A stretch of 64,000 nucleotides of DNA from positions 806,001 through 870,000 of the forward strand of contig CP006772.1 of NCBI GenBank assembly GCA_000473305.1, read 5' to 3'. Of this stretch, positions 17,627 through 25,891 are shown in pieces (positions within the stretch are counted from its first letter, which is position 1; each line of letters begins with the position of its first letter). A program made the translations under genes and the position numbers. The notes under the pieces were generated by a model that saw only the letters and a program-made list of their open reading frames with translations, was not told the origin of the DNA and did no database searches. This DNA is from Bacteroidales bacterium CF. Its GTDB lineage: Bacteria > Bacteroidota > Bacteroidia > Bacteroidales > UBA932.

Positions 17627-18628
17627 ATGTTACAATTTGCACAACCGCAGTTTTTACTGCTTATTTTGACAATTCCTCTACTTTTTATAGCATACGCTGT
17701 TATGAGAAGAGGAAGGAGGAAAAGAATAGAGCTTTTCGGTAATCCCGATTTGGTAAGCACTCTTATTCCAAGAGCTTCAAAAAGCAGGGGTTGGATTAAG
17801 CTTTCAATATACTCATTGGCTCTTTTCTTCTTTTCCCTGGGGCTTGCAAGACCTCAACTGGGTGCTAAAATAAAGGAGATTGAGACACAAGGAGTAGAGA
17901 TTATGATTGCTCTGGATGTTTCAAACTCAATGCTTGCAGAAGATTACACTCCTAACAGGCTTGAGAGGGCAAAACTAGCCATCTCCCGTTTGGTTGACAA
18001 GATGAAAGAAGACAGAATCGGACTGATAGTATTTGCCGGTCAGGCTTTTGTTCAACTTCCGGTGACAACCGATTATGTCTCTGCCAAAATATTCCTTAAT
18101 AATATAACAACCGGCTCTGTGCCTGTTCAGGGAACAGCATTAGCAGATGCCATCAATACCTCTGTCAAGAGTTTTAGTCAGGATAGTAAGAACAGCAGGG
18201 CAATAATTCTGATTACAGACGGAGAAAACCATGAGGATAATCCGGTTGATGCCGCCTCTACCGCAAAAGAGCTTGGCATTCAGGTTTACACCCTGGGAAT
18301 CGGCTCCTCTGAAGGTAAGCCTATTCCATTACCCGGAGGGGACTTTCTCAAAGACAAAGACGGCAATATGGTCGTAACCAAACTTGATGAGAAAACTCTT
18401 GCCGAAGTTGCAAAAGCAGGAGACGGTATCTTTGTAAAGGCGGGGAACAGCGATTTTGGCCTTGATGCGCTTGTTGAGAAAATCCATAATCTGGACAAAC
18501 AGAGTTACAAATCTGTCGTTTTTGAGGATTTTGACGAGCAATACATGTATTTTTTCGCTATAGCACTATTTTTTCTGATATTAGACTTTATGATTGTTGA
18601 CAGAAAAGGAAAAAACTTTTTTAAATAG
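17627..18628 (+). CDS. batB: BatB, membrane vWA-domain protein
   Basis: A 333-residue paralogue of the preceding gene with the same layout: hydrophobic segments near 8-25 and 58-75, a vWA domain and a C-terminal helix near 305-325. The metal site reads ALDVSNSMLAEDYTPNRLERAK (split here; near residues 95-116), and ITDGENHED follows. The two vWA proteins are likely products of an old duplication and may act as a pair. It lies 4 bp after batA. Confidence 0.93.
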   Translation: MLQFAQPQFLLLILTIPLLFIAYAVMRRGRRKRIELFGNPDLVSTLIPRASKSRGWIKLSIYSLALFFFSLGLARPQLGAKIKEIETQGVEIMIALDVSNSMLAEDYTPNRLERAKLAISRLVDKMKEDRIGLIVFAGQAFVQLPVTTDYVSAKIFLNNITTGSVPVQGTALADAINTSVKSFSQDSKNSRAIILITDGENHEDNPVDAASTAKELGIQVYTLGIGSSEGKPIPLPGGDFLKDKDGNMVVTKLDEKTLAEVAKAGDGIFVKAGNSDFGLDALVEKIHNLDKQSYKSVVFEDFDEQYMYFFAIALFFLILDFMIVDRKGKNFFK

Positions 18629-18638
18629 ACAGAGAGAT

Positions 18639-19370
18639 ATGAGAGGAATATATACTACAATACTTTTTCTTTTTTTATTTACCAGCTCCTGGGGTCAGAG
18701 TGAAAGATGGCAGTTAAGACAAGGTAACAGCTCTTATGGCAAGGGTAAGTATCAGGATGCTGAACTGGAGTACAGAAGGGCACTTGAGAAGAATCCCAAA
18801 TCTGTAAAGGCTGCCTACAATCTCGGTAATACCATGTATAAACTGAACAACCCTGCTGAAGCAGAAAAGATAATGACCCATGTTGCTGATTCAACTAATG
18901 AGAGTGAAATCAGATCTGCATCTTTCCATAATCTTGGCAATTTTAACCTTGCCCAAAAAAAATATAAGGAGGCAATAGAAGCATATAAAAATTCTCTAAG
19001 AGTCAATCCGGAAGATGTGGAGACCAAATCCAATCTGGCATACGCACAAAAAATGCTGAAAAACCAGGAACAGAACAAGGACCAAAATAAAGATCAGAAC
19101 AAGGACCAGAACAAGGACCAGAACAAAGACCAGAACAAAGACCAGAACAAAGATCAAAATAAAGACCAGAATAAAGATCAGAATAAAGATCAGAACAAAG
19201 ACCAGAATAAAGATCAGAACAAGGACCAAAACCAACAACCTCAGATTTCGCCGCAAACCGCAGATCAGATGCTGCAGGCTATCCAGAACAAGGAAAACGA
19301 GACTCAGGATAAGGTGAGAAAAGAGAAGGCTAAGGTTCTTGAGAGCAGACAAAAAGAGAAGAATTGGTAA
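18639..19370 (+). CDS. batC: BatC, exported TPR protein with NKDQ repeat tail
   Basis: A 243-residue protein from the ATG at 18639. The frame is open upstream to 18594, but the signal peptide starts at the later ATG (MRGIYTTILFLFLFTSSWGQ). Tetratricopeptide repeats cover about residues 25-135 (SYGKGKYQDAELEYRRALEK, then AAYNLGNTMYKL). Residues 146-197 are thirteen perfect tandem copies of the tetrapeptide NKDQ, a highly polar, probably disordered linker. A short Gln/Glu-rich end follows. TPR proteins of the bat operon are thought to serve as periplasmic scaffolds for the vWA proteins. Confidence 0.92.
   Translation: MRGIYTTILFLFLFTSSWGQSERWQLRQGNSSYGKGKYQDAELEYRRALEKNPKSVKAAYNLGNTMYKLNNPAEAEKIMTHVADSTNESEIRSASFHNLGNFNLAQKKYKEAIEAYKNSLRVNPEDVETKSNLAYAQKMLKNQEQNKDQNKDQNKDQNKDQNKDQNKDQNKDQNKDQNKDQNKDQNKDQNKDQNKDQNQQPQISPQTADQMLQAIQNKENETQDKVRKEKAKVLESRQKEKNW
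19074..19229 (+). repeat. 13-copy 12-bp tandem repeat inside batC (NKDQ)
   Basis: Thirteen consecutive 12-bp units of the form AAY-AAR-GAY-CAR encode NKDQ without interruption. Units differ only at third codon positions, so the protein repeat is perfect while the DNA repeat is not. This suggests selection on the peptide and makes slippage-based length change less likely at present, although array length may vary between strains. Confidence 0.97.
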
Positions 19371-19382
19371 ATAATCATATAT

Positions 19383-21203
19383 ATGACTATCAACTGCATT
19401 AAAAAGTTATTACTATTGTCGTGTGCAATGCTGATTTCACTAGCATTATCGGCTCAGACATCATTCACAGTGGATGTCCCGCGTGTAGTAGGATCAGACG
19501 AGAATTTCAGATTGGTCTTTATTGCAGAAGGGGAGCCATCAAGCTTCAATCCTCCTCAGTTGAAGGATTTTGATGTTCTTGCCGGCCCTTCAACATCTAC
19601 AATGACTAGTACACAAATAATAAACGGAAAACGCACGGACAGCTATCAGGTAAGTTATACATACATACTGCAGGCCAGGAGTGTAGGGACATTCTCTATC
19701 CCATCAGCCTCAGCTGTTATAGGGGGTAAAACTTACCACACCAATCCGGTATCTGTTGAGGTTGTCAAGGGTGATGCAAATAATTCGGGCAACTCTTCCG
19801 GAGCTACTTCGCAAAAAAGCAGTGGCACAATCTCTTCTGACGACATTTTTATGAAGATGTCGGTAAGTAAGGGAAAGGTGGTGAAAGGAGAGAGCCTTCT
19901 GGCCACCCTGAAGCTCTATACTAAAGTTCCGATAGGTGGATTTGAAAATGTCAAGTTCCCTACATTCAACGGATTTTGGAGTCAGGAAGTTGATACGCCG
20001 TCAAATATAGAGTTTACAAGAGAAACTGTCAATGGTAAAATATACAATGCTGCTGTTTTGAGGAGGTATATGCTCATTCCGCAACAAACAGGCAATCTTG
20101 TAATAGACCCGTCAGAGATGACCTGCCTTGTTCAGGTGAGAGCATCTTCCGGAGGGTCAAGATCAATGTTCGATGACTTCTTTGACAGCTATCAGACCAT
20201 TAAGAGAAAGATTACTGCACCTTCGATACATGTAAATGTCTCTCCGCTTCCGTCAGGCGCCCCGGCCTCTTTTGCGGGAGGTGTGGGTGAATTCCAGCTT
20301 TCAGCAAGACTGACCAAGGATACAATTAATGCAAATGAGGCTGTATCTCTTGAGGTATCTGTTTCAGGATCGGGAAACCTCAATCTGGTTGAGGCACCTA
20401 AAATCACCTTCCCGGCTGATTTTGAAGTCTACGACACAAAGATAAATGACAATACAAGCAAATCCGGCAGAGGTACATCAGGGACAAAGGTGTTTGAATA
20501 TCCGCTTATACCGAGAGGGGCAGGAGTGTTTGAATTAGGGCCTGTTGTATTTAGCTATTTTGATATAGGCGCAAAAAAATATAAAACCCTTACCTCAGAA
20601 AAACTTACCCTGAGAGTAGGACAGGCTGTCGAGGGATCTGAAAACTCTTCGGCATCACTTCCAATGGGTGTTAACAAACAATCAGTAAAAAGTATAGGAA
20701 GCGATGTCAGATATATCCGTTCAGGGTTATCCGGCCTTGTAAGGGGCAATAGCTTCTTTTTCGGATCTGTTACATTCTTTGCGCTGATAGTCCTGATAGC
20801 AGCCTCATATATTCTCATGGACAAATTCCTTTCAAAGAGAATAGAGAGAAACAGGGACATTGCAGGTGTCAAGAACAGAAGAGCGAACAAGGTTGCCAGG
20901 GCAAGACTCAAAAACGCGGAGTCGTTAATGAAACAAAATTTGTATAGTGCTTTCTTCGAAGAGTTGCACAGGGCAATACTGGGCTATTGTTCGGATAAAC
21001 TCAATCTCTCTCTTGCAGATCTCTCCAGAGAGAAGATAGCATCCTCACTTGAAGAGAAGAGCGTTTCAAAAGAGCATTCGGAGGAGCTTCTGGCTTTAAT
21101 TGAGGTTTGTGAATATGCAAGATATGCACCTGATCAGGACAAACCTGAGATGGGGCAGAATTATCAGAGAGCAATCAAATTAATTTCAGATTTGGAGGTA
21201 TAG
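19383..21203 (+). CDS. batD: BatD, exported oxygen-tolerance family protein
   Basis: A 606-residue protein with a signal peptide (hydrophobic about residues 7-22, ending LSAQ). It has long beta-rich BatD repeats in the periplasm and a membrane helix near residues 455-477 (FFFGSVTFFALIVLIAASYI). A cytosolic helical tail of about 130 residues follows (ARLKNAESLMKQNLYSAFFEELHRA, split across the segment). This is the usual size and layout of BatD in Bacteroidota. It follows batC by 12 bp. Biochemical activity is not known; it is presumed to sit in a complex with BatA, BatB, BatC and BatE. Confidence 0.92.
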   Translation: MTINCIKKLLLLSCAMLISLALSAQTSFTVDVPRVVGSDENFRLVFIAEGEPSSFNPPQLKDFDVLAGPSTSTMTSTQIINGKRTDSYQVSYTYILQARSVGTFSIPSASAVIGGKTYHTNPVSVEVVKGDANNSGNSSGATSQKSSGTISSDDIFMKMSVSKGKVVKGESLLATLKLYTKVPIGGFENVKFPTFNGFWSQEVDTPSNIEFTRETVNGKIYNAAVLRRYMLIPQQTGNLVIDPSEMTCLVQVRASSGGSRSMFDDFFDSYQTIKRKITAPSIHVNVSPLPSGAPASFAGGVGEFQLSARLTKDTINANEAVSLEVSVSGSGNLNLVEAPKITFPADFEVYDTKINDNTSKSGRGTSGTKVFEYPLIPRGAGVFELGPVVFSYFDIGAKKYKTLTSEKLTLRVGQAVEGSENSSASLPMGVNKQSVKSIGSDVRYIRSGLSGLVRGNSFFFGSVTFFALIVLIAASYILMDKFLSKRIERNRDIAGVKNRRANKVARARLKNAESLMKQNLYSAFFEELHRAILGYCSDKLNLSLADLSREKIASSLEEKSVSKEHSEELLALIEVCEYARYAPDQDKPEMGQNYQRAIKLISDLEV

Positions 21204-21205
21204 CT

Positions 21206-21961
21206 ATGAAGAGAGTATTACTGATTATTACAACTGTTCTTATCTGTCTGTCTGTAAATGCACAATCTCCGAAAGAGATATGGACAGAGGCAAACAACAA
21301 CTATTCACAGGCAAACTATCAGGCCGCTCTTGAGGGATTCCTGAAAATCGAAAAATCAGGTTATGTCTCTTCGGCTCTATTTTATAATATAGGAAATACC
21401 TACTTCAAGATGAAAGAGGTGGGCAAGTCTATTCTATATTATGAACGCGCCTTGAAATTGGACCCCGCAGACAAGGATGTTATAAATAACCTTCAGCTGG
21501 CAAGAGATTTCTCATTGGACAAGATAGAGGAGATTCCCGATTTTATCCTGAAAACGTGGATAAAGGAGGTAAATTACTCTCTGTCATCTGATGCCTGGGC
21601 CTATTTGTCAATAATTTCAATGGCGTTATTGGCCTTATTGCTCCTCATGTTTCGTTACGGACCGACACCGAGAGCGAGGAAGAGTTCATTCTTCGGCGCC
21701 ATGGCTGCCATCTTGATGATATTCTTCTCTGTATATTTCTCATGGAGCCAGAAACATGAATATTACAAGAAAGACACGGCAATAGTCATGAAACCGGTAA
21801 GTACTGTAAAGAGTTCACCGGATAATTCCGGCAATACGCTCTTTATACTACATGAAGGTACAAAGGTCTCTTTGATAGAGGAGATAGGTCAGTGGAAAAG
21901 GGTTGAATTGACAGACGGAAGACAAGGTTGGATCAATTCACTTGACATTGAGGTCATATAA
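21206..21961 (+). CDS. batE: BatE, TPR and SH3-domain protein
   Basis: A 251-residue protein with a signal peptide (about 1-19, ending VNAQ) and TPR repeats (residues 28-105: ALFYNIGNTYFKMKEVGKSI). Two membrane helices follow near 133-148 and 160-175. A C-terminal bacterial SH3-like domain (VMKPVSTVKSSPDNSG, KVSLIEEIGQWKRVEL, GRQGWI) closes the protein. It ends the bat operon. The last 24 bp overlap the 3' end of the convergent M28 peptidase gene. Confidence 0.9.
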   Translation: MKRVLLIITTVLICLSVNAQSPKEIWTEANNNYSQANYQAALEGFLKIEKSGYVSSALFYNIGNTYFKMKEVGKSILYYERALKLDPADKDVINNLQLARDFSLDKIEEIPDFILKTWIKEVNYSLSSDAWAYLSIISMALLALLLLMFRYGPTPRARKSSFFGAMAAILMIFFSVYFSWSQKHEYYKKDTAIVMKPVSTVKSSPDNSGNTLFILHEGTKVSLIEEIGQWKRVELTDGRQGWINSLDIEVI

Positions 21962-23509
21962 CCCCTCCCTTGAGAGCAGGTGATCTAAATTAGCAAGATT
22001 GTACAAGACAATAGCTGTCACCACAGACGTATGATTCATATATTCAGGGATACTTATATTGTAAGTATCCCTTTCTGTATGCCATATTTCATAGTAATTG
22101 AAGTCATAGCCTTTCGGGTCACTATTGTCAAAACTGATTGTAGGCACGCCGTTCATCGCAAAGTATGCGTGGTCTGAACCTCCTGCGTTTTTTGGCAGCG
22201 GCTGTGGTTTTCCACCTCTTTTCTTTAACAGGAACTGAAAGTCGGGATTGACTGAGTTCAGAGGCTCACATACCTTCTCGAAATCACTGTACATCGCTTC
22301 CGGTACAGTTATACCACTGGTTACGGTAGGACCTCCGTCTCTGTTGAAGTAGTTGCTAATGCTGCCCAGCTTATCCCTGTTTGTCCTGACCCAGAATTCC
22401 GATCCCCACAACCCGAACTCTTCAGCGGCCCACAGACAGAAAAGTATGGATCTTTGTGGTTTGGCTCCAGACATCGAAATTAGACGGGCTGCCTCAAGGG
22501 TCGGCGCCACACCTGATCCGCAATCAATGGCCCCTGTGCCGACATCATAGGAGTCCAGGTGTCCGCCGCACATTACATATTCATCAGGAAATCTGGTGCC
22601 TTTTATCATTCCTATGACATTGTGGATTACTACCGGGCCCGGTTTGAAGTGATTTCTTATATCAAATTCGAGTTGGAAATATCTTCTCTCTTTGACCTTT
22701 TTCAGTATTATATTGTACTGATCCTCGTCCAGCTTGATATCAGGGCATGTTGGCAATGAGTCAAAACTCATGTAGAAGAGGTTTCTTCTGTCATAAAGGG
22801 CTCTTAATGGTGTCTTTGCAGATTGTATCAGCCCAAGAATTCCGGCCTCTCTCATCTCTTTGTAGAATAAAGCAGGAGACTCCCTGAGAGCCTTGAAACT
22901 CTTTGATTCTTTTCCGGAGTGTTCGAAATTCCACCTTTTTATTGAGTCATTGTATTTAGAAATGGCCTCATTCTCTTTTATAATCCTCTCTCTTTCCTCA
23001 TCTGCAAATGGAGAGAAATCGATCGGAAAACCGTCGCTCTCTCCTGTAATAAGAACCCAGGCACCTTTCAGTTTCCCCTTCATCCTTTCAAACTCTCCCC
23101 TGGTTTTCGGTTCAAGCACAACATGGCCTCTTTGCACACCTTTTGTCCCGGCCGTATATGATGGTGTCACAAAATGAAGGACAAAGCCGTCTTCACTCAG
23201 CATCCGGCCGAACCAAGGGCCTCTGTTGAAACCGACAGGAAGCGTATCAACAGCCTGAAGTGTAACTTCGAGTCCCCATTTGCTGAACAATCCTGCAGCC
23301 CAGTATGTCGCATTTTCATAAGCATCAGAACCCACAAGCCTGCCACCGATTCTGTTGGACAGAATATCGAGATGGTTCATTGTCCTGTTATCTGTCCTGG
23401 CTGCCTGTATTATCCTGGATACAACGGAGTCATTCTGCGCTAGTATTATATTTGTCTCAAATTGCAGACATACCAGCAGAAAAGCAAAAAGGGATGTTTT
23501 CTTTATCAT
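21938..23509 (-). CDS. Exported M28-family zinc peptidase
   Basis: A 523-residue protein with an N-terminal signal peptide (hydrophobic residues 5-24). The catalytic M28 domain shows MCGGHLDSYDVGTGAIDCGSG (His-x-Asp and bridging Asp; near residues 317-336, split here), CLWAAEEFGLWGS for the general base, and late histidines in GGSDHAYF and EIWHTERDTYN. A PA-like insert lies between the N-terminus and the catalytic core. The family includes carboxypeptidase Q-like and aminopeptidase enzymes. Its start overlaps the stop of the S41 gene as ATGA, so the two are co-translated. Confidence 0.9.
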   Translation of the reverse strand: MIKKTSLFAFLLVCLQFETNIILAQNDSVVSRIIQAARTDNRTMNHLDILSNRIGGRLVGSDAYENATYWAAGLFSKWGLEVTLQAVDTLPVGFNRGPWFGRMLSEDGFVLHFVTPSYTAGTKGVQRGHVVLEPKTRGEFERMKGKLKGAWVLITGESDGFPIDFSPFADEERERIIKENEAISKYNDSIKRWNFEHSGKESKSFKALRESPALFYKEMREAGILGLIQSAKTPLRALYDRRNLFYMSFDSLPTCPDIKLDEDQYNIILKKVKERRYFQLEFDIRNHFKPGPVVIHNVIGMIKGTRFPDEYVMCGGHLDSYDVGTGAIDCGSGVAPTLEAARLISMSGAKPQRSILFCLWAAEEFGLWGSEFWVRTNRDKLGSISNYFNRDGGPTVTSGITVPEAMYSDFEKVCEPLNSVNPDFQFLLKKRGGKPQPLPKNAGGSDHAYFAMNGVPTISFDNSDPKGYDFNYYEIWHTERDTYNISIPEYMNHTSVVTAIVLYNLANLDHLLSREGLYDLNVK

Positions 23510-24861
23510 ATAGGTCTTTTATCTTTGTAAACGCCGTAATTATCAGCGTCTTCATCAATTTTTATGCGTCCGGCAGGATACTGCGGTATAGCTGTGGATC
23601 TGGCAGCAGGAATCTCCGGCCAGGCTCCGGTTGATATAAATGTCAGGGCAGATCTTAACCAATCCTCCTCCAATCCGAAATCATGATAAAGATCATCAGG
23701 TCTTTGTTGGTCAGGTACCAGACCATCCTCGTAATTCCCCTCTCCGAGGCTGTTAACACTATAGAATGCTATAGGCAGGAATACAAAATCCGGATATATC
23801 TCCTCATCCTCAGGGTAAAACCATACATACATGCCATTTGGCTTACCATAAGTAGTCCTTCCTATTTGCAGGACATTCATCAGAGGGCGGAACCCGTTTA
23901 TTATTATCTCACTTGCCGAGGCTGTCCCACCTCCTGTCAAAATGATCAGCCTGTCCAGATCCAGAGAGTTGCTGACTCTGCTTACAATGGTCATCGTACT
24001 TGCCTGTGTGTCGTAAGATGCAAGTTTGTCATTGTGTTTCTTGCGGGCTACTATCTTTCCGTTTGCACTTGCCGGAGCAATATAGTTTGAAAGCAATTGT
24101 GCAGCAGAACCATCACCTCCACCATTGTACCTGAGGTCAAGTATGAGTTCCCTTACGTTTGCAGCTTTGAAAACAGTCATGGCGCTCTCAATATCAGATA
24201 GCATACCGGCCTTAAATGCATAATAGTTGAAATATGCTACAGGATAAGGTAGTCCCGGAAAATCGGCTGAAGTTATGACCATACTCTTCAGTACGGATCT
24301 GGTACTTACCTCTCTGGCATTTGCAGTGAATGTAAATGAAGTCCCGTCATATTTTTTGAATGTGAAGGAATTCGAGTTATTGTTAATCTGTGCATTGAAG
24401 GTCCCATTCCGGATCAGATCAGCGACAGGAGTTCCGTTCAGATGTGTCAGTTCATAACCTCTTTTTACCCCCTTTTCAGACATCGGGGAGTTCTCAAATA
24501 CATATCTTACCCTCACACTATAGTCATTGTAGTGATCGATAGGCTGGGCATAACTTGCACCATAGGTGAGATACACACCTGTCTCTGAATCGGTGTACTC
24601 CTCACCGGACATCATCCATGACCATCTGTCCTTAGTTACTAAGAGTGTATCGAAATACTCATATAGTGAAGATATGGGAGCCGGATCTATATTAGTCGGA
24701 ATTTCCCTATACCAGTAATAGACATCATTCATTAGAGAGTGCAGATAGCTTTTTTCAGCACTCAGTTTATCGGGATTATCCTTTTCACATGATGTGAATG
24801 TGAACGGAAAAACGATAAGTATTGCGAAAAAAAACAGAATTTTCTTAAATGAAGTTGCCAT
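23506..24861 (-). CDS. S41-family peptidase lipoprotein
   Basis: A 451-residue protein from the ATG at 24861; the frame is open to 24894, but the lipoprotein signal starts cleanly at MATSFKK with a lipobox ending FTSC near residue 24. A PDZ-like segment (ENSPMSEKGVKRGYELTHLNGTP) precedes the S41 core with LDLRYNGGGDGS and GGGTASASEIIINGF, where the nucleophile serine lies in the TASASE stretch. Such tail-specific-protease relatives act in the periplasm or on the cell surface. It is translationally coupled to the M28 peptidase (ATGA overlap). Confidence 0.9.
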   Translation of the reverse strand: MATSFKKILFFFAILIVFPFTFTSCEKDNPDKLSAEKSYLHSLMNDVYYWYREIPTNIDPAPISSLYEYFDTLLVTKDRWSWMMSGEEYTDSETGVYLTYGASYAQPIDHYNDYSVRVRYVFENSPMSEKGVKRGYELTHLNGTPVADLIRNGTFNAQINNNSNSFTFKKYDGTSFTFTANAREVSTRSVLKSMVITSADFPGLPYPVAYFNYYAFKAGMLSDIESAMTVFKAANVRELILDLRYNGGGDGSAAQLLSNYIAPASANGKIVARKKHNDKLASYDTQASTMTIVSRVSNSLDLDRLIILTGGGTASASEIIINGFRPLMNVLQIGRTTYGKPNGMYVWFYPEDEEIYPDFVFLPIAFYSVNSLGEGNYEDGLVPDQQRPDDLYHDFGLEEDWLRSALTFISTGAWPEIPAARSTAIPQYPAGRIKIDEDADNYGVYKDKRPI

Positions 24862-24944
24862 TATTGATAAGATTTGAATAATAAAGGTAAACAATTTAAT
24901 TTTATTGGTGTTTTATAGAAAAACTAAATACAAAAATAAATATT

Positions 24945-25475
24945 ATGAAAGAATTGGAATCAATAGAGACAAAAAATATATTTACATCTAAAGGGACACC
25001 CCTGACACTCCTTGGCAAACAGATTGAGGTTGGAGAGGATGCTCCCGAGATAGTTGCAACAGATATATCAATGAAGGAGGTAAAACTCTCTGACTACAAA
25101 GGAAAAGTTGTAGTTATAAGTGTATTCCCATCAATAGACACAGGAGTGTGTGCAACCCAGACCAGGACATTCAACAAAAAGGCAACCACACTTTCGGATG
25201 ATGTTGTCATACTTACAATATCAAAGGATCTCCCGTTTGCGTTAGGCCGCTTTTGTGCTGCAGAGGGGATTACAAACATATTTCCGCTCTCTGATTACAA
25301 GCAATCTAAATTTGGACTTGAATATGGATTTCTCATAAAAGAGAACCAGCTTCTTGCAAGGGGCGTGGTAGTAGTTGACAAAGATGGTAAGGTCCGCTAC
25401 AAGGAGATAACAAAGGATATTGTTATTGAGCCTGACTACGACAGCGCAATTGAAGCGGTTAAAAAATTGCTCTGA
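24945..25475 (+). CDS. tpx: Thiol peroxidase (Tpx, atypical 2-Cys peroxiredoxin)
   Basis: A 176-residue peroxiredoxin. The peroxidatic cysteine is in FPSIDTGVCATQTRTF, and the resolving cysteine is in LGRFCAAEGITN, the standard Tpx pair. It reduces alkyl hydroperoxides and H2O2 using thioredoxin. The N-terminus is about ten residues longer than in E. coli Tpx; the first ATG is kept because the frame is open and the codons look normal. Its stop directly abuts the stop of the convergent DUF454 gene with no gap. Confidence 0.95.
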   Translation: MKELESIETKNIFTSKGTPLTLLGKQIEVGEDAPEIVATDISMKEVKLSDYKGKVVVISVFPSIDTGVCATQTRTFNKKATTLSDDVVILTISKDLPFALGRFCAAEGITNIFPLSDYKQSKFGLEYGFLIKENQLLARGVVVVDKDGKVRYKEITKDIVIEPDYDSAIEAVKKLL

Positions 25476-25847
25476 TCAAAAATTTTCCGGACGGGTTTTC
25501 TTCATCGCAATGTGAATTGTGACTCCGATACCAACTCCTGCAAGGATTAGTTTTATCCAGAGTGAAGAGGCGATGAATATAATACACAGAATAAGCGTTA
25601 ACCATAACATTGTTATGGTTTTTGCTTTTTGTCTCAAAGGCATTCCCCTTTTTGAATAATAGTCCCTGATGTACGGCCCGAGATATGGATTACGGATCAA
25701 CCAGTATAGCTTTCTCGGGGATGAGTTCATATAAAAATAGGCAGCAAGGAGCAAAAATGGTGTAGTGGGCAATACTGGAAGGAATATCCCGAATGTGCCG
25801 CAGGCAACGCAAATTGATGCTAAAATAATATAAACCGATTTCTTCAC
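25476..25847 (-). CDS. DUF454 (YbaN-like) inner-membrane protein
   Basis: A small membrane protein of 123 residues if started at GTG 25847. Three or four hydrophobic segments are seen, with the DUF454 hallmark GTFGIFLPVLPTTPFLLLAAYFY (about residues 16-38, split in this note) and NPYLGPYIRDYY. E. coli YbaN has 125 residues. The frame continues upstream to another GTG at 25883. That start would lie upstream of the likely transcription start (-7 box at 25880-25873), so I prefer the shorter form. Function is unknown. Confidence 0.78.
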   Translation of the reverse strand: MKKSVYIILASICVACGTFGIFLPVLPTTPFLLLAAYFYMNSSPRKLYWLIRNPYLGPYIRDYYSKRGMPLRQKAKTITMLWLTLILCIIFIASSLWIKLILAGVGIGVTIHIAMKKTRPENF

Positions 25848-25864
25848 TTGGTGCGAAATTTCTT

Positions 25865-25880
25865 TATATTTGCAAATATA
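25865..25880. promoter_or_regulatory. Palindromic bidirectional -7 element (agcS / DUF454)
   Basis: The 16-bp sequence TATATTTGCAAATATA is a perfect palindrome. Each strand carries a complete TAnnTTTG box (TATATTTG) meeting at the centre. It is placed between the divergent symporter gene (ATG 25892) and the DUF454 gene (GTG 25847). No convincing TTTG at -33 is seen on either side. Confidence 0.6.
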
Positions 25881-25891
25881 CACTTAAAACT

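Noticed and set aside
19074-19229. Tandem array considered as a CRISPR-like repeat
   Set aside because: Units of 12 bp without spacers, in frame and coding; it is a protein repeat.
18996-19352. Open frame on the minus strand, 118 residues, very hydrophobic
   Set aside because: It is the reverse of the NKDQ repeat; the LVLI-type run is a by-product of AAY-AAR-GAY-CAR codons. It has no start context.
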